The translations under genes were made by a program, and so were the position numbers. Positions 10,511 through 21,885 of a stretch of DNA of 64,000 nt are shown piece by piece. The stretch is from Parasponia andersonii (Eukaryota; Streptophyta; Magnoliopsida; Rosales; Cannabaceae), in the NCBI GenBank assembly GCA_002914805.1, contig JXTB01000064.1, positions 921,710 to 985,709 of the forward strand, in the 5' to 3' direction. The notes below the pieces were generated by a model, which was given only the letters and a program-made list of their open reading frames with translations, did no database searches and had not been told where the DNA came from. How positions within the stretch are numbered: the stretch's first letter is position 1; each line of letters begins with the position of its first letter.

Positions 10511-11363
10511 TAAATATATATAGATTCCAAACTTTCGTCCTGTGAGCAGTTGTGCCCCTAAGTACTTTTAGTCTGTTATCTCGTCCATCTTCCGTTAGTG
10601 GTAATTTGCATATGATAACAAAATCCTTTCTATCTTATATTTGCACCATGATAATATAATGTTGTCACTTCCTTCTACCTCAACAATTAAGAAATTCCAA
10701 GCCAAACTCTTGGGTATTGTTTCTAAGTCAGGAGTATGTAAATATATAAATCTAATTAAATCATGATTAACGTAGACTTGATACCAAAGAAGCTCCTTTA
10801 ATCTGTCATTAAGAACTTTCAAGAGAGGAAAAAAAAAATCGCATTTCACTGAGCTGAATTGCATCATAATTCCATAGAAAAAAAAAAATTAATGACATTC
10901 ACCACAGCTATTGAAACCCAATCAATCACCATTAACCAGTTTCTTAACAACCAAACACAACTATTAAAATCAGAAATCACTGCAATTGGAGGATGTCAGG
11001 AACATTTTAGTGAGCGAGAGAGAGAGGGAGAGAGAGGGAGAGAGCGGTGGAAGGCGGAGAAGAGAATTCGCGACTTTCCCAGATTCCGTTTTTCCGAGTA
11101 GAAACTCTGATCTATAATTAAAATATGAGAAATGCTAAATGTATGTATATATATGTAACAAGACTAATTTTTTTAATCATCATATTACGTGGTGAGGACT
11201 CCGAATAATGAGAAAACGTTTCTATTTCCTATCTCATATAATTTGGAGATATATACACTAAGCGTGTTGACTCTCATCCATACATGACCAAGTGGGAAAA
11301 CGTAAATACTACCTTCCTCTGTTATCCCCCAAATCACTTCGTACCCTCTCATCTCACAGATCC
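10511..11363 (+). promoter_or_regulatory. Upstream region of FBT-2
   Basis: Non-coding. The distal part (about 10650-11105: CAATTAAGAAATTCCAAG, GATACCAAAGAAGCTCCTTT, AAACTCTGATCTATAA) aligns with 19900-20370 and with 39990-40330. The proximal part (11160-11363) aligns with the upstream regions of FBT-1 and FBT-3. A GAGAGAGGGAGAGAGAGGGAGA purine tract occurs near 11018-11043. Confidence 0.6.
11184..11222 (+). promoter_or_regulatory. Conserved upstream block of FBT genes (FBT-2 copy)
   Basis: Reads ATTACGTGGTGAGGACTCCG then AATAATGAGAAAACGTTTC. It contains a TACGTGG core of the kind bound by plant bZIP/bHLH factors plus the invariant GAGAAAACGTTTC. It ends 142 bp upstream of the ATG. Confidence 0.5.
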
Positions 11364-12749
11364 ATGGCCGATTCCAAGGAAACCAGTCATCTAATCGAGA
11401 AACCTTCCGACGACGACCCGTCTGAGCCACCATCGGAAGCCAGAATTGACCACCACGATTCATACGAAAGCTCAAAATCAACCACTATTACTAGTACTAC
11501 TTGTTCTAACCGTTTGGTGAAGCTAGTGCTGGAACCCCTCCAATGGCTCCAAATGCTCTCCTCCCAGCTAAACCCGAGCTTCGTCTTCGGCGTGATCCTG
11601 GTCTACGGCTTCAACCAAGGCTTCTCTGGCTCTTTCTTCAAAGTGGTCTCCGACTACTACTGGAAAGACGTGCAGCAGGTCCAGCCCTCGGTGGTCCAGC
11701 TCTACACGGGCCTCTACTCCATCCCCTGGGTCATGAAGCCCATCTGGGGCCTCATGACCGATGTCTTCCCCGTCAAGGGCTACCGCCGCCGCCCCTACTT
11801 CGTCCTCGCTGGATTCATCGGCGCACTCTCCGCCGCCATGGTTGCGCTCGGCGGACGGTTGGCCGCCGCGGTGGCGCTGAGCTGCCTGATCGGCTTGTCG
11901 GCGGCGATGGCCATCGCGGACGTGACGATCGACGCCTGCATCGCGAGGAATAGCATCGAGATTCGTGCTTTGGCCTCGGATTTGCAGAGCCTGTGTGGGT
12001 TTTGCTCCTCCGCCGGAGCTCTGATCGGGTACTCCACCAGTGGGTTCTTCGTTCACCATATTGGTGCTCAGGTATTTAAATTTTCTAGTTTTGTTGTTCG
12101 TGTTTGAAGCGAAATATCTTATTTATTCCATGGATTTTATGTCAATGTGTTTCGATTGTTCGTTTTTGAAGGGGTCATTGGGTCTTTTGGCTGCTCCACC
12201 AGCTCTGCTGATTCTTCTGGGCTTCGTCATATATGAACAGAAAACGACGAGCAGCGGCCGTTCTGAGACAAAGGTTTGCAAATTTTTTTCGTACTTGTCG
12301 TTTTTCTAATCAGGATCGTCCACTGGTCCATTAGCACGGATGGATGGTCCTGATGCAATATTTTCGTCCCGCTTACTGCTAGCAACATCTTATTCTCAAA
12401 TTTTGGTCAACCGAACAAGATCACGTGTTTAACATAGCAAAAGTAAAAATCATGTGAAATGTTGATTATGGGTTTCATGGTTATATTTTTGTTTGAAGGG
12501 TTTTTGGCGCAATTGGTCCCTTGACTATGTAGCTTGTTACGATTTGATTTTGTGGTTTAGATTTTAGTAATTAAGTCCTTTTATCTTTTTAATTTCTGTC
12601 AATTAAGTCCAAATGGAAACTGAAGTTAAATACTTGGATGACAAAAGGCACGTGAGGCTTAAAATAATGCCGATTTGATTTTGTGGTTTAGATTTTAGTA
12701 ATTAAGTCCTTTTATCTTTTTAATTTCTGTCAATTAAGTCCAAATGGAN

Positions 12750-12791
<42 letters not shown>

Positions 12792-15574
12792 AAAATAAAA
12801 TGAAAAAAAAAAAGAAAAATTTAGAAGAAAAAATCACAAATCCCAACAATTTTGGGTTATGAATTCAATTTAGAGTAGATGACTTTTGGGATTTGGTTTC
12901 AATTTGTAATTGTCTAAAATTATCCCGTTATTTTATTTTATTTTATTTTCATTCCTAACCTTCCTAAAGACCCCTATTTCAATTTATTAGAAAAGACAAT
13001 GGCAATGTAGTAGAAGAATGCCAACAAATGAAAAAGAGAACATAATTCATGTGTCTACATAGCGATTCTTTTTCAGGAATGCTGAATCAATTGTTGGAAA
13101 GAAAATATTTGGAACCTCAAATTTCTAGTAGAATACATAGTGAGGAGGAAAAATACAATAAAAATGTTAATATTTAGCACAAGAAAAGAAAAAAAAAACT
13201 CATAAATAAGTAAAAATAGTGAAATAGAATTTATGAATGAAAGAGAAGAAGTCAATAGTAGTTTGAAAATAATTTTGGTAGAGACAAACTAATAATTAGA
13301 TAATGGAAGATATTGAAGAATCTAAGAAAAATCAAAGGGTTGCCAGAGAATGATAGGATCGATAGTTGGCGTTTTGGAGTTCCTAGCTGCTGGACTGAAC
13401 AAAAAATTTGTCAAGAATTATTTTTTTCATTTTTAATTTTCTTTTTGTATGCAGTTTGAGCTTTAGACATCAAAATTTAGTATGACTTGTCATTTAAGTA
13501 CATAGTCGAGATATCCCACTCTAGATAGGTTGGACCCTATTCTATTCAATCTAAAGTAGTTGGTTTGAGATTTCGTTTCAAGTTTTTGGATTTGGAATTC
13601 TTTTTTTGTCCTTGTCTTTTTTGGGTTCTTGCTAAGCAATGGAACATGTTTTTTCTTTTAAGTTTTTATTTTCTCTATTTTTTTTCTCTCAGTTTATTTT
13701 TTATTTTTTATTTTTTTGACTTTCTTTAGAATTTTTAAGCCACACGCACAACACGTGCTTTCATGTCTAACATTTAATGCCAGTCTCTCATTTGGACTTA
13801 ATTGCCACAAATCAAGAAGTTAAGGCACTCAATTACCAAAATTAAAACCACAAGGGACAAATTATAACAATCTACATAATTAAAGGAACAATTGTGCCAA
13901 ATAAACCTTTATTTGAGATGAGATGAGATGAGATGAGATGAGATGACTCTCTTTCATTCTCGAAAACAAAAAAAAAAAAAAAAAAATCTCTCCCGTCGGA
14001 ATAATAGTTTATAAAAGTATAGTGGAGAGTATCATTTTAGTATAATCTAAAATTCAGCTTCTACTGGGGTAGGTCTACATGTCATTAAAAATTCATCATA
14101 ATTTATTTTCCAGAACAGCTAATTAATTGCTTAGCTCAGAGAAGGGCCCATTCGCAGGTATACAATTCTTTAAATAAACAAAAATAAATAAATACATTAA
14201 TTACAAACAAACAAAAAGACAAAACCCTTCAAGTCTGCTAATCGATAAATTTCAAAGTACAGTGGCCTCTCTATAATTATGCGTCCTATTACAGGACCTT
14301 TTTGAATGGGAAGAAAATATAGGCTAGCTAGGTTACACAAAATTGTTCATACCATAAGATTTTTCAAACGGACTAAGAAAAAAATGAGTATATTTTATTT
14401 TTTTTTTTTAAAAAGAAAAAGAAAATGTGTACCCAAATATATTTATGTTATATAGAACTTTAGGAAAAATATTTTTATCGTTTCCCATAATCGTTTTCCC
14501 CAACCAATATTCAGGTCCAACTATCCAAAAGGATAAGGTTGCTTTCTGTTGAATTGCTTTTATGTAAATTGTGCCATACATGTAATTCTACAAAGACTTA
14601 TAAGTATCATTACTTGTTAGGATCAATTTATCATTATTACGTAAGTTCACCAACAATTTTTGTTTATCTTTTCTTTCCTCTTATTTATAGCATGTAACAG
14701 AGAAGTTAGGGTTGGCAATAGGGGGAATGTACAAAACCATCAAATTTCCTGAAGTGTGGAAGCCGTCACTTTACATGTACCTATCTTTGGCTCTCAGTAT
14801 AAGCACTCATGAAGGCCAGTTTTACTGGTACACCGATCCTAATGCTGGTCCTGCATTTTCTCAGGTCACTCTTCTGTACACAGCTACATACACGCACAAA
14901 TAATCGGGGATTGTACTCTCGTTAACTAGCTTCGTCTTTATTTATTATTATGATTTTCTTTTTTGGGCAAATAGGAGTTTGTGGGGATCATTTATGCAAT
15001 AGGTGCAATGGCCTCCATGGTAGGAGTGCTAATCTACCACAAGACTCTAAAGGACTATCCTTTCAGAAGCATACTCTTTTTGGCACAACTTCTCTATAGT
15101 GTGTCTGGAATGCTGGACCTAATCTTCATCCTTAGGTGGAACTTGGCCCTTGGTATCCCCGACTATTTCTTTGTTATCATGGAGGAATGTGTTTCTCGGA
15201 TCGTCAGCAGAATCCGGTGGATGCCAATGATCGTATTGAGCACTAGGCTTTGCCCTCTTGGCATTGAAGGCACCTTCTTCGCGCTGCTGATGTGCATTGA
15301 TAGCCTCGGCTCTCTGTCCTCCAAGTGGGGTGGAGGAATGGTGCTCCATGTGCTTCATGTCACTAGGACTGACTTTACAAACTTATGGTTGGTCATTCTC
15401 ATTAGAAATCTACTGAGGTTTTCGACTCTGGCTTTGATATTCTTGATTCCCAAGGCTGGTCAATCCGAGGTTATAATCCCTTCAGATCTTTTGACTAAGA
15501 ATTCCACGTCTATTGATGGGCAAGATGAGAACATAGAGCTAGTTCCTCTCAATGTTGAGAAAGTTCAAGTTTAG
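11364..15574 (+). CDS. Folate-biopterin transporter family protein, copy 2 (FBT-2)
   Basis: Exons are 11364-12071, 12172-12273, 14691-14864 and 14975-15574, all phase 0, giving 527 aa. Introns are 100, 2417 and 110 bp. The protein is nearly identical to FBT-1 over the transmembrane core, with a divergent N-terminal 50 residues (MADSKETSHLIEKPS..., an added ITST stretch) and one extra codon (His) at the start of exon 3. KPIWGLMTDVFP, ADVTIDACIARNS, HEGQFYWYTDPNAGPAFS and LCPLGIEGTFFALLMCIDS are all kept, and no frame breaks are seen. Exon 3 ends CAG|GTCACT and exon 4 follows a normal T-rich tract. Intron 2 is more than twice as long as in FBT-1 because a 1411-bp MULE-like element (12498-13908) sits in it. 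Transport of folate or pterin is inferred from the family. Confidence 0.94.
12498..13908. mobile_element. Non-autonomous MULE-like element in FBT-2 intron 2
   Basis: The long imperfect inverted ends start GGGTTTTTGGCGCAATTGGT on the left and AGGTTTATTTGGCACAATTG on the right (reverse-complemented). Similarity extends about 200 bp inward (TTATAATTTG/TTACGATTTG, TTAATTTTGGTAATT/TTAGATTTTAGTAATT, GCAATTAAGTCCAAATG). Flanking 9-mers TTGTTTGAA (12489-12497) and TTATTTGAG (13909-13917) match at 7 of 9, fitting the 9-bp duplication of Mutator-like elements. No transposase is visible. A 131-bp direct repeat lies in the left end (units from 12540 and 12671). Confidence 0.72.
12749..12789. repeat. Undetermined base and 40-A run (assembly seam)
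   Basis: A single N is followed by about 40 A bases, exactly where the second copy of the 131-bp repeat breaks off. This looks like an assembly or read-through seam, so the length of intron 2 here is uncertain. Confidence 0.8.
13914..13943. repeat. (GAGAT)n microsatellite
   Basis: Six GAGAT units directly after the right end of the MULE-like element, followed by a 20-A run at about 13968-13987. Confidence 0.85.
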
Positions 15575-16650
15575 CAAGTTACTCTGAGTGTATAGAACTT
15601 TCGAGGAGTACCATAAGTTGTACAAAATCTGAGAAATGTTCTTTCCACACGTCTGGGAAATATTAGAATTTCGTTACCATTTCAATGGTCACGAAGGAAA
15701 TTCTCATTCTTTTATTTATATTTTTTAAAGGAATTGTTTTAGCTGTTAAAAGATGAAGCTTCCAAAACTAACTCCCTAACTTGATTTCCTCCTCTCTCTT
15801 TTTTTTTCATTATAAGTTGTTACGAAAAAAAAAAAAAAAAAGTGGTTTCTAAAACAAATACTAGCCATTTTTTTGGTTTCATTTTAATTATTGACATTTT
15901 TTTATCTCTTTGCTAAATGGTATATATCAATGTATCAATACTTTAATTTCACGTATTGTATATATACATTGAAACTGATATACCAGTCACTACGCTATTG
16001 GAATTGATGTACTCAGCTATTTTGCTAAAGTGTTTGAAGACCCCAAAATCTAGCTACTTTGCTCAAAGTTGGGCTCCTTTAGGATAACTTAAAAGATCTT
16101 TCTACAAAATATGATGGGTCAATGTTTTTTAAAAAAGATCTTTTAAAAATCTATCTAAACACTTGAAATATCTTTAAAAGTTATGTCCAACTGGCTTGTT
16201 AACTAATTGTTAAATTACAGTGAAATTTTATAGACGGAAATTTATTTTTATGATAATTTAAAAAAAAAATGAAAAATTTCAGACTTTGAAACTGTTTAAA
16301 AAATTTCAGAATACTTTAAATTTAACTTGATTAGTTACCTCGAATAACTAAATTGGGTACCTCAATAATCTACTCAATAATCTAACTGGTTATCTCGAAT
16401 ACCATTAAAAAAATATCAATTTTAAAGATAAAGTAGTATTTTTCTAAATATTATTAAAAGTGTTATTTTTCTAAATCAGTATGTTTTTCAAAAAATTCAA
16501 TCCATCCGAGACTTTTTAATTTTTTAATTTTGGGTAATTTGAGCTTGGAATTTTGTAAGAAGCCCAATTGTATATGGACCACTGTTACACGGCCCTAGCA
16601 GGTTGTTGAAGAAACCTTCTTAGGAGAAAACAGAGAAGAGGAGAACATCG
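15575..16650. other. FBT-2 3' untranslated region and AT-rich spacer
   Basis: The first 150 bp are the conserved FBT 3' block (GAGGAGTACCATAAGTTG, TACAAAATCTGAGAAATG). The rest is AT-rich without a credible gene or element. Confidence 0.5.
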
Positions 16651-17035
16651 CGTTGGATATTTTGACCCAATGCTAAAGATAATGAGAACTTAGTATCCGT
16701 CTGGTATTGTTTGTTATGCACTGTTGTGTTATGGTCAGTAAAATTATATTTTAGATAACTTTTATTATTATAGCAAAATTAATTTTAAAAAGTAATCATT
16801 ATTATTATTATGTTTCTCAAATTTTATTTAAAATAACAGTAACACAGTAACTTTTAAAATTTATTGACCAAAAGTTATTTTACCAAACGCATTTTTGTTC
16901 CTTTTTTTCTCTAACTATTTTTAAAAGCTAAATGCAAATTTTAAAAGCAATCTCAAACAGGCAAAGTTAGTTCCTCTCAATGTAGAGAAAGTTTTAGTTT
17001 AGCTATTTGTTTTCTTTCTTTCTTTCTTTCTTTTT

Positions 17036-17071
<36 letters not shown>

Positions 17072-17098
17072 TATAGAACTTGAATGAGTACCATATAA
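16651..17098 (+). pseudogene. Relic of an FBT gene tail, unit 1, split by a MITE
   Basis: 16652-16690 resembles the late part of exon 4 (TTGGATATTTTGAC and GATAATGAGAACTTAG versus GGATCTTTTGAC and GATGAGAACATAGAG). After about 275 bp of MITE-like sequence the last codons resume at 16966: GTTAGTTCCTCTCAATGTAG then AGAAAGTTTTAGTTTAG, decoding to LVPLNVEKVLV and a TAG at 17000-17002. FBT-2 ends LVPLNVEKVQV. The conserved 3' untranslated words (TATAGAACTTG, GAGTACCATA) follow. Nothing upstream matches exons 1-3. Confidence 0.72.
16691..16965. mobile_element. Small TIR element inside the FBT tail relic
   Basis: The sequence between the two pieces of the relic has ends resembling inverted repeats (CCGTCTGGTATTGTTTG on the left; GCCTGTTTGAGATTGCTTTT on the right, reverse-complemented). 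TTAG occurs at both junctions. There is no ORF. Boundaries are approximate. Confidence 0.45.
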
Positions 17099-17470
17099 TG
17101 CAAAATCAACTTTAAAAATTAATCATTACTATGTTTCTCAAATTTTACTTAAAATAACGGCTATATAATAATTTTTAAAATCTGCTGATCAAAAGTTATC
17201 TTGCTAAATTTCTCTTTGTCCCTTTTTTTCTCTAACTATTTTTAAAAACTAAAGACAAAATTTGGAAACAATCTCAAACGGGTAGAGTTAGTTTCTCTTA
17301 ACGTAGAGAAAGTTTTACTTTAGCTATTTGTTTTCTTTCTTTCTTTCTTTTTTTGGTTTATAGAACTTGAATGAGTACCATACAATATGCAAAATCTGAT
17401 AATTTTTTCTTTCTATACGTCTTGAAAAAATCTTAATTTTTGTTACTATAAAATGGTGACAAAAGAAACT
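17099..17470 (+). pseudogene. Relic of an FBT gene tail, unit 2 (tandem duplicate)
   Basis: A second copy of most of the preceding unit, offset by 321 bp measured from stop to stop. The last codons (GTTTCTCTTAACGTAGAGAA, then AGTTTTACTTTAG) end with a TAG at 17321-17323. The conserved 3' untranslated block follows (TAGAACTTGAATGAGTACCA, ATGCAAAATCTGATAATTT, ACGTCTTGAAAAAATC). It begins part-way inside the MITE-like piece, so it arose by duplication after the MITE had inserted. Confidence 0.7.
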
Positions 17471-18762
17471 ACACCTCCCTGCCATATTGAGATCTAGAGA
17501 TCAATTCTTCCCGCTAAATATATAAAAATGATGTATATATATATATATATATATCTTGTTTTTTTTTTTAATATCAGTTTTATTAGTAAATTAGTATGCA
17601 CTAGTATACGTATTTTTGTTCATTAGCTGCCTGAGGAGACTTAGTGAGAAATTTTTTTAAATACATCAAGAATTAGACTAAGTACATTCATTATTTTAAT
17701 TATAATTTTACCTATCATTAGAATTATCAAATAGGATAATCTAAAAGTTAATTATACTCATTATACTTATATAATAAAAATTCACAACATATAAGAAAAA
17801 AATGAAACATATGGAATTTTTTAAACTCTAAAAGAAAATTATTACTTAAATTCTTCAAAATCACCCACCCAAGAAATTAACAATGGAACAACAATACATT
17901 GATGAAAAATTTAAAAATGCAGAAGGAGGGATTAACGTGAGTGTCACAGTTGTTTTTTTTTTAATTGTAAATTAATTCTTTCATGTGGGATGTTGATTTT
18001 TTTCCTAGGCGATTATATTCATATAAATTTGCTCATACTCATATAATGTAAAACATTAATCTATGATCTGCTTCTTTTTTTTTATGGTTTTGTTTAGAGA
18101 TTTAAGATTTACATCACCAATTGAACTTATTATCCATGGCAGGTAATTAAACAAAATTTGAGAAAAGAAATTAAAATAAGAAAAAAAAACACCAAAATTT
18201 ATTAAATTGAATAAAATTTGGTTACTTTTTTTGTTGTTTCCATTATTTTTCTCTGAGTAAATTTGTTTTCAACATTAGTACAAAACAAGAGATGTAGAAA
18301 ACAAAATAGATATTTTTGGAATATAAAAAATCTATAAAGAAAAAGGAAAAATTTTATAAGCTATTATACGATGTAAAAAGAAATTGAATATACATAGTTA
18401 TGTATTTAGATTTTTCCATATTTCAATTAAAATATTTTTTTTAAAAGTGAGACTTAACTAATAATCTTTATTTATTGTAAAGAAACGAAAATAATTCGCA
18501 TAATCTAAAAGTTGAACTTCCGACTTAATACCTAATCCCCACCCCATCCCAGCTAATAAGCTAGCCCCAATGGGCTTTCAATCCAAATGTTATATGAGCT
18601 TTTGTGTTTATAGACTCTCTCTAGTACTATGATTCTTTTTCTTATTATATATATAATTTTGTGTTTTTCCCTCTAATTTCTTTTGGATTCAAGAGTCTGC
18701 ATTGGAAAGGTATATTGAAGGTCATTTTGTATTACACAGCCAGTTAAGATAAATATTTAAAA
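17471..18762. other. AT-rich spacer
   Basis: Contains a TA run near 17535-17552 and no open frame of note. No element ends were recognised. Confidence 0.5.
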
Positions 18763-18987
18763 GACACCAATCCAGTAAGTATTTTTTTTTATCTATACAT
18801 AAGTATTATTTTAGTCAATTAAAATTTAACTTGCGTATTTTTAATAGTTAAAAATAAGAGAAAGAAATAGCATTAATGATGGTAATATACATTATTATAG
18901 CCGTTAGATCACCATTAGATGATGATCCAACTGTTAAAAAAAATACATATACATAGGTAAAAAAAAATACCTACTAAATTGGCAACC
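18763..18987. mobile_element. MITE, copy B of the three-member family
   Basis: Starts GACACCAATCCAGTAAGTAT and ends ACCTACTAAATTGGCAACC, in the same orientation and of the same length as copy A, with the shared core AATAAGAGAAAGAAATAGCA. An ATCACCATTAGATGATGATCC core sits near its centre. Confidence 0.8.
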
Positions 18988-19889
18988 ATATTTAAAATAT
19001 TGAAAAATAAAATAAATAAAGACAAAACATTAATGCATATTTTGATTTGAGTTTTATCTAGTTTAACAAACATTAATCTCCTGCAAACATCTTTTGATTT
19101 TGATTTTGCATCTTTTTTTCATTTGGATTGATTTTAAATTGGAATAATCTCAAAATCACCTTATTTATTTAGTTAAATATCATGTTTAACTCTCTTATAA
19201 AATCTAAAGTACAGTAAAAAAAAAAAATCTCCTCCTATTTTTGGTCAAAATTTTTGACTAAATTTTTCTTAAATGACAATAATTCCATTAGGATATTGAT
19301 ATCGAATTAAATAACTCATTTTATCTTTTTTTATTACAAAAAGTATTGAAAAATTATTGCCAAAAAATAATTATAAACATTTTTCTATAATTTTTTTCTT
19401 TGAAAAAAAGAAGAACTAAGTAGATATGGGAGTGTTTAGTAATAGGTTTTAGAAATATATATAAGGATATTTCACATTTCAAGTTTGACAAAAACTATAA
19501 ATAGGGTATACTTTTTTTCTGCTTAAACGGATGAGATATTTTTTGGTTTTTTGGAAAAAGCAGAGTAACTGTGGCATTTAGCTAAAATAGGAGATGTATT
19601 ATCCCTTTTAAAATTGTTGTTATGAGAGTATTATCAGTGGTTTCAAGGCACTGGGAAAATAATTTTTTTGTTTTCCTTTTCCAAAAAAATCCCTCCAAAA
19701 CTGTTCACGTGGTATCAACACGGAGACAATCAGAACTAGCAAAAGGACTAACTGTGCAACCAGCGGTTTGGGATTTAAATACCAAAAAAGTTAGGAGCTA
19801 AATGCCACGTAGTATGTGTGAATAAGAGATTAGACGTATTTGTATATGATAATAAAATACTCTCTTACTCATCTTTCTCTTTCTTCGCT
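18988..19889. other. AT-rich spacer
   Basis: No gene, RNA or element ends were recognised. Confidence 0.5.
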
Positions 19890-20363
19890 TCTTCAACATG
19901 TTATAGTTGTCAAGTAATAATGCAAGGTAATAGTTGACGATCGTGAATGGTGGTGGACTGAGGATGTAATGTTTTCACTTCCATCTTCTTCTTCAATTAA
20001 GAAATCCAAGACACACTGTTGGCTATTGTTTCTAATCCAATGTACATAAAATTTGAAATCTAGTTAAATAATAATGGTTTCTACGGAAAAACATAAGCAA
20101 AATGAATTGTTGATACCAAGAAGCTCCTTTAAAATTTAATCTGTCTTTAACAATCTTTGGAAAAAAAAATGGCAATTCACTAATCGATAATGATCATATT
20201 ACCCAAGAGAAAAAATAAATAAATAAAATAATCACCACAACTTTTGAAATCCAATTGGGCAATATAAAAGTCAGGAAGCTTTCGGGTTTTGGTCATTTTA
20301 CACGGGGAAGGAGAGTTAGGTGAAAGGACTCTCCCGGATTCCCTTTTCCAAGTATAAACTCTA

Positions 20364-20370
<7 letters not shown>
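19890..20370 (+). promoter_or_regulatory. Distal upstream block of FBT-3, displaced by Tat-B
   Basis: The words TGCAAGGTAATAGTTGACGA, TTCAATTAAGAAATCCAAGA, TTGTTGATACCAAGAAGCTC and GATTCCCTTTTCCAAGTATA align with the distal upstream regions of FBT-2 (10650-11105) and of the fourth copy (39990-40920). In those copies the proximal block follows within a few hundred bases. Here the Tat-B element separates it from the proximal block of FBT-3 at about 35960. Confidence 0.7.

Positions 20371-20404
<34 letters not shown>
20368..20404. repeat. (TA)n microsatellite
   Basis: About 18 TA units at the end of the distal FBT block and directly left of MITE copy C. Another TA run at about 20595-20618 replaces the far end of that MITE. 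Confidence 0.9.
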
Positions 20405-20407
<3 letters not shown>

Positions 20408-20600
20408 TTGCCAATAAGTATTTTTTTTTTATCTATGGGTAGGTATTTTTTTTTTAGCCGTTGGATCGCCATCTAATGGTGATCTAATAGCTATAACGAA
20501 GTGCATGAAAAGACGTGCATCATTAATGCTTTTTCTTTCTCTTACTTTTTACAATAAAAAAATATATATGCTAAATTTTCATTGGCCAAATTGATATATA
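20405..20600. mobile_element. MITE, copy C (inverted, one end lost)
   Basis: Starts GGTTGCCAATAAGTA, the right-end sequence of the family, and runs in reverse relative to copies A and B. TGCATCATTAATGCTTTTTCTTTCTCTTACTT is the complement of the family core (written here only as a landmark around 20515-20545). It stops at ATTGGCCAAATTGATA, where TA repeats replace the other inverted end. Confidence 0.75.
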
Positions 20601-20619
20601 TATATATATATATATATAA

Positions 20620-20979
20620 TCAAGCTAAGAATTTTTCTTTTTCAGTGTTATAAGTAATATTTTACTTAATTAGAATTAGTGTTACACTTAGGGAAAAAAT
20701 ATATTGAATGATACGTATTTATTATTTTTTTTTTCAATTACTTAAATTATTATAATTATTATATAATTGATTCAAAGGTTAAAAATATTTATAATTTAAT
20801 TGGTTTCTAATTCAAAAATAACTTAATCATTTTAAAAAATGTAAAAATAAAATTACCTGCTAAAAAACCTGATGGGTAGCTTATTCTGGAAAAGGCTAAA
20901 AATAAGTTTCGGAAAGAGAAGTTGAATCGTTTTCTCCAACTTCTCGTGGCTATTGTCAAACATAGACGCTAGATAACAC
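20620..20979. other. AT-rich spacer left of Tat-B
   Basis: No gene is seen. The five bases before the LTR are AACAC. Confidence 0.5.
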
Positions 20980-21788
20980 TGTGGGACCCGTTCTTAAATT
21001 ATACACCACGTAGACGATTAAGTGGCAGAATAGGTCACAAGCGGGGTACACCATCCGATACGTGTCCAGAGTGATCGATTAAAGGCCACGCGAGTCGCAC
21101 GTGGTACCGCATAGGCCCATGGGCTGTCCGAGGTCAGGGCTGAAACCATCCCAGACTCTGGATGGATTCGGCCCAGTCCGATTCTTACCTCGACAGCTGG
21201 GGGTCGAGAGCCTCAAGAGTCTTCCGCCAGAATACCGTGGGAAGTAACTCATCGCTCCAGACCCAGACAGAGCATTTAATGCGATCCTGGGTAGGTGCGC
21301 GCATTGGGTGAGTCGTCCTGATAGAACAGCGGTTTGTCAAAATCTCACCCTCGACAGGTTGGAGTCATAGGGGACGGCGGAAAACAAGCCACGACAATAC
21401 AAGGAAGGTCACGGTAACCACGACCCGTGATTTCTGGAGTAAGTCATGATAGAAAAAGGTACTCGATCCTGGGATTAAGAGCCAAAAAGCTCTCAATTCC
21501 GAGATTATATATATAAGTCTTGTTTCCTCCCAAAAGAAGGATATATCCAATATACAAAAAAAAAAAAAAAAAAACGTTTACAAGAGAGAAAAACGAAATC
21601 CTTGTTGTTCAATCTCTGGGATAAATCACTGACTTAAGTATCGGAGAGTCTTTGCAGGTGGCCACCCCTGCCTCTCCGTCTCAGCCTGAAGCTAAAGACA
21701 TTCTAGGATAGCAAGGATACGTGGACAGTTCGTGAATACCTCGTCAGCAGTTCAGAGACACATGAATGGCTGGTAAGAACAGCACTAA
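20980..21788 (+). repeat. 5' LTR of Tat-B
   Basis: Starts TGTGGGACCCGTTC and aligns throughout with 34103-34885. It includes the CCAGACCCAGACAGAGCATT block and the TTTGCAGGTGGCCACC block near 21651. It ends just before the primer-binding site. Confidence 0.88.
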
Positions 21789-21793
21789 TAGTT

Positions 21794-21810
21794 TGGCACC
21801 GTCTGTGGGA
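21794..21810 (+). other. Primer-binding site of Tat-B
   Basis: TGGCACCGTCTGTGGGA directly follows the 5' LTR, in the expected place and with the TGGCRCCGT start usual for tRNA-primed plant Gypsy elements. The tRNA was not identified. Confidence 0.7.
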
Positions 21811-21885
21811 AATAGTTAAGCGTGAGAGAAGAAAAAGGAGCCTCATGATCGCACTCTCCCTGATCAAAAGGCCATACAACATTGA

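Noticed and set aside
11543-12059. Arg/Leu- and Gly/Asp-rich frames of 136 and 163 codons overlapping FBT exon 1 (also at 6760 and 36387)
   Set aside because: Shadows caused by the high GC content of exon 1; they recur in all three copies with frame-shifted versions of the same sequence.
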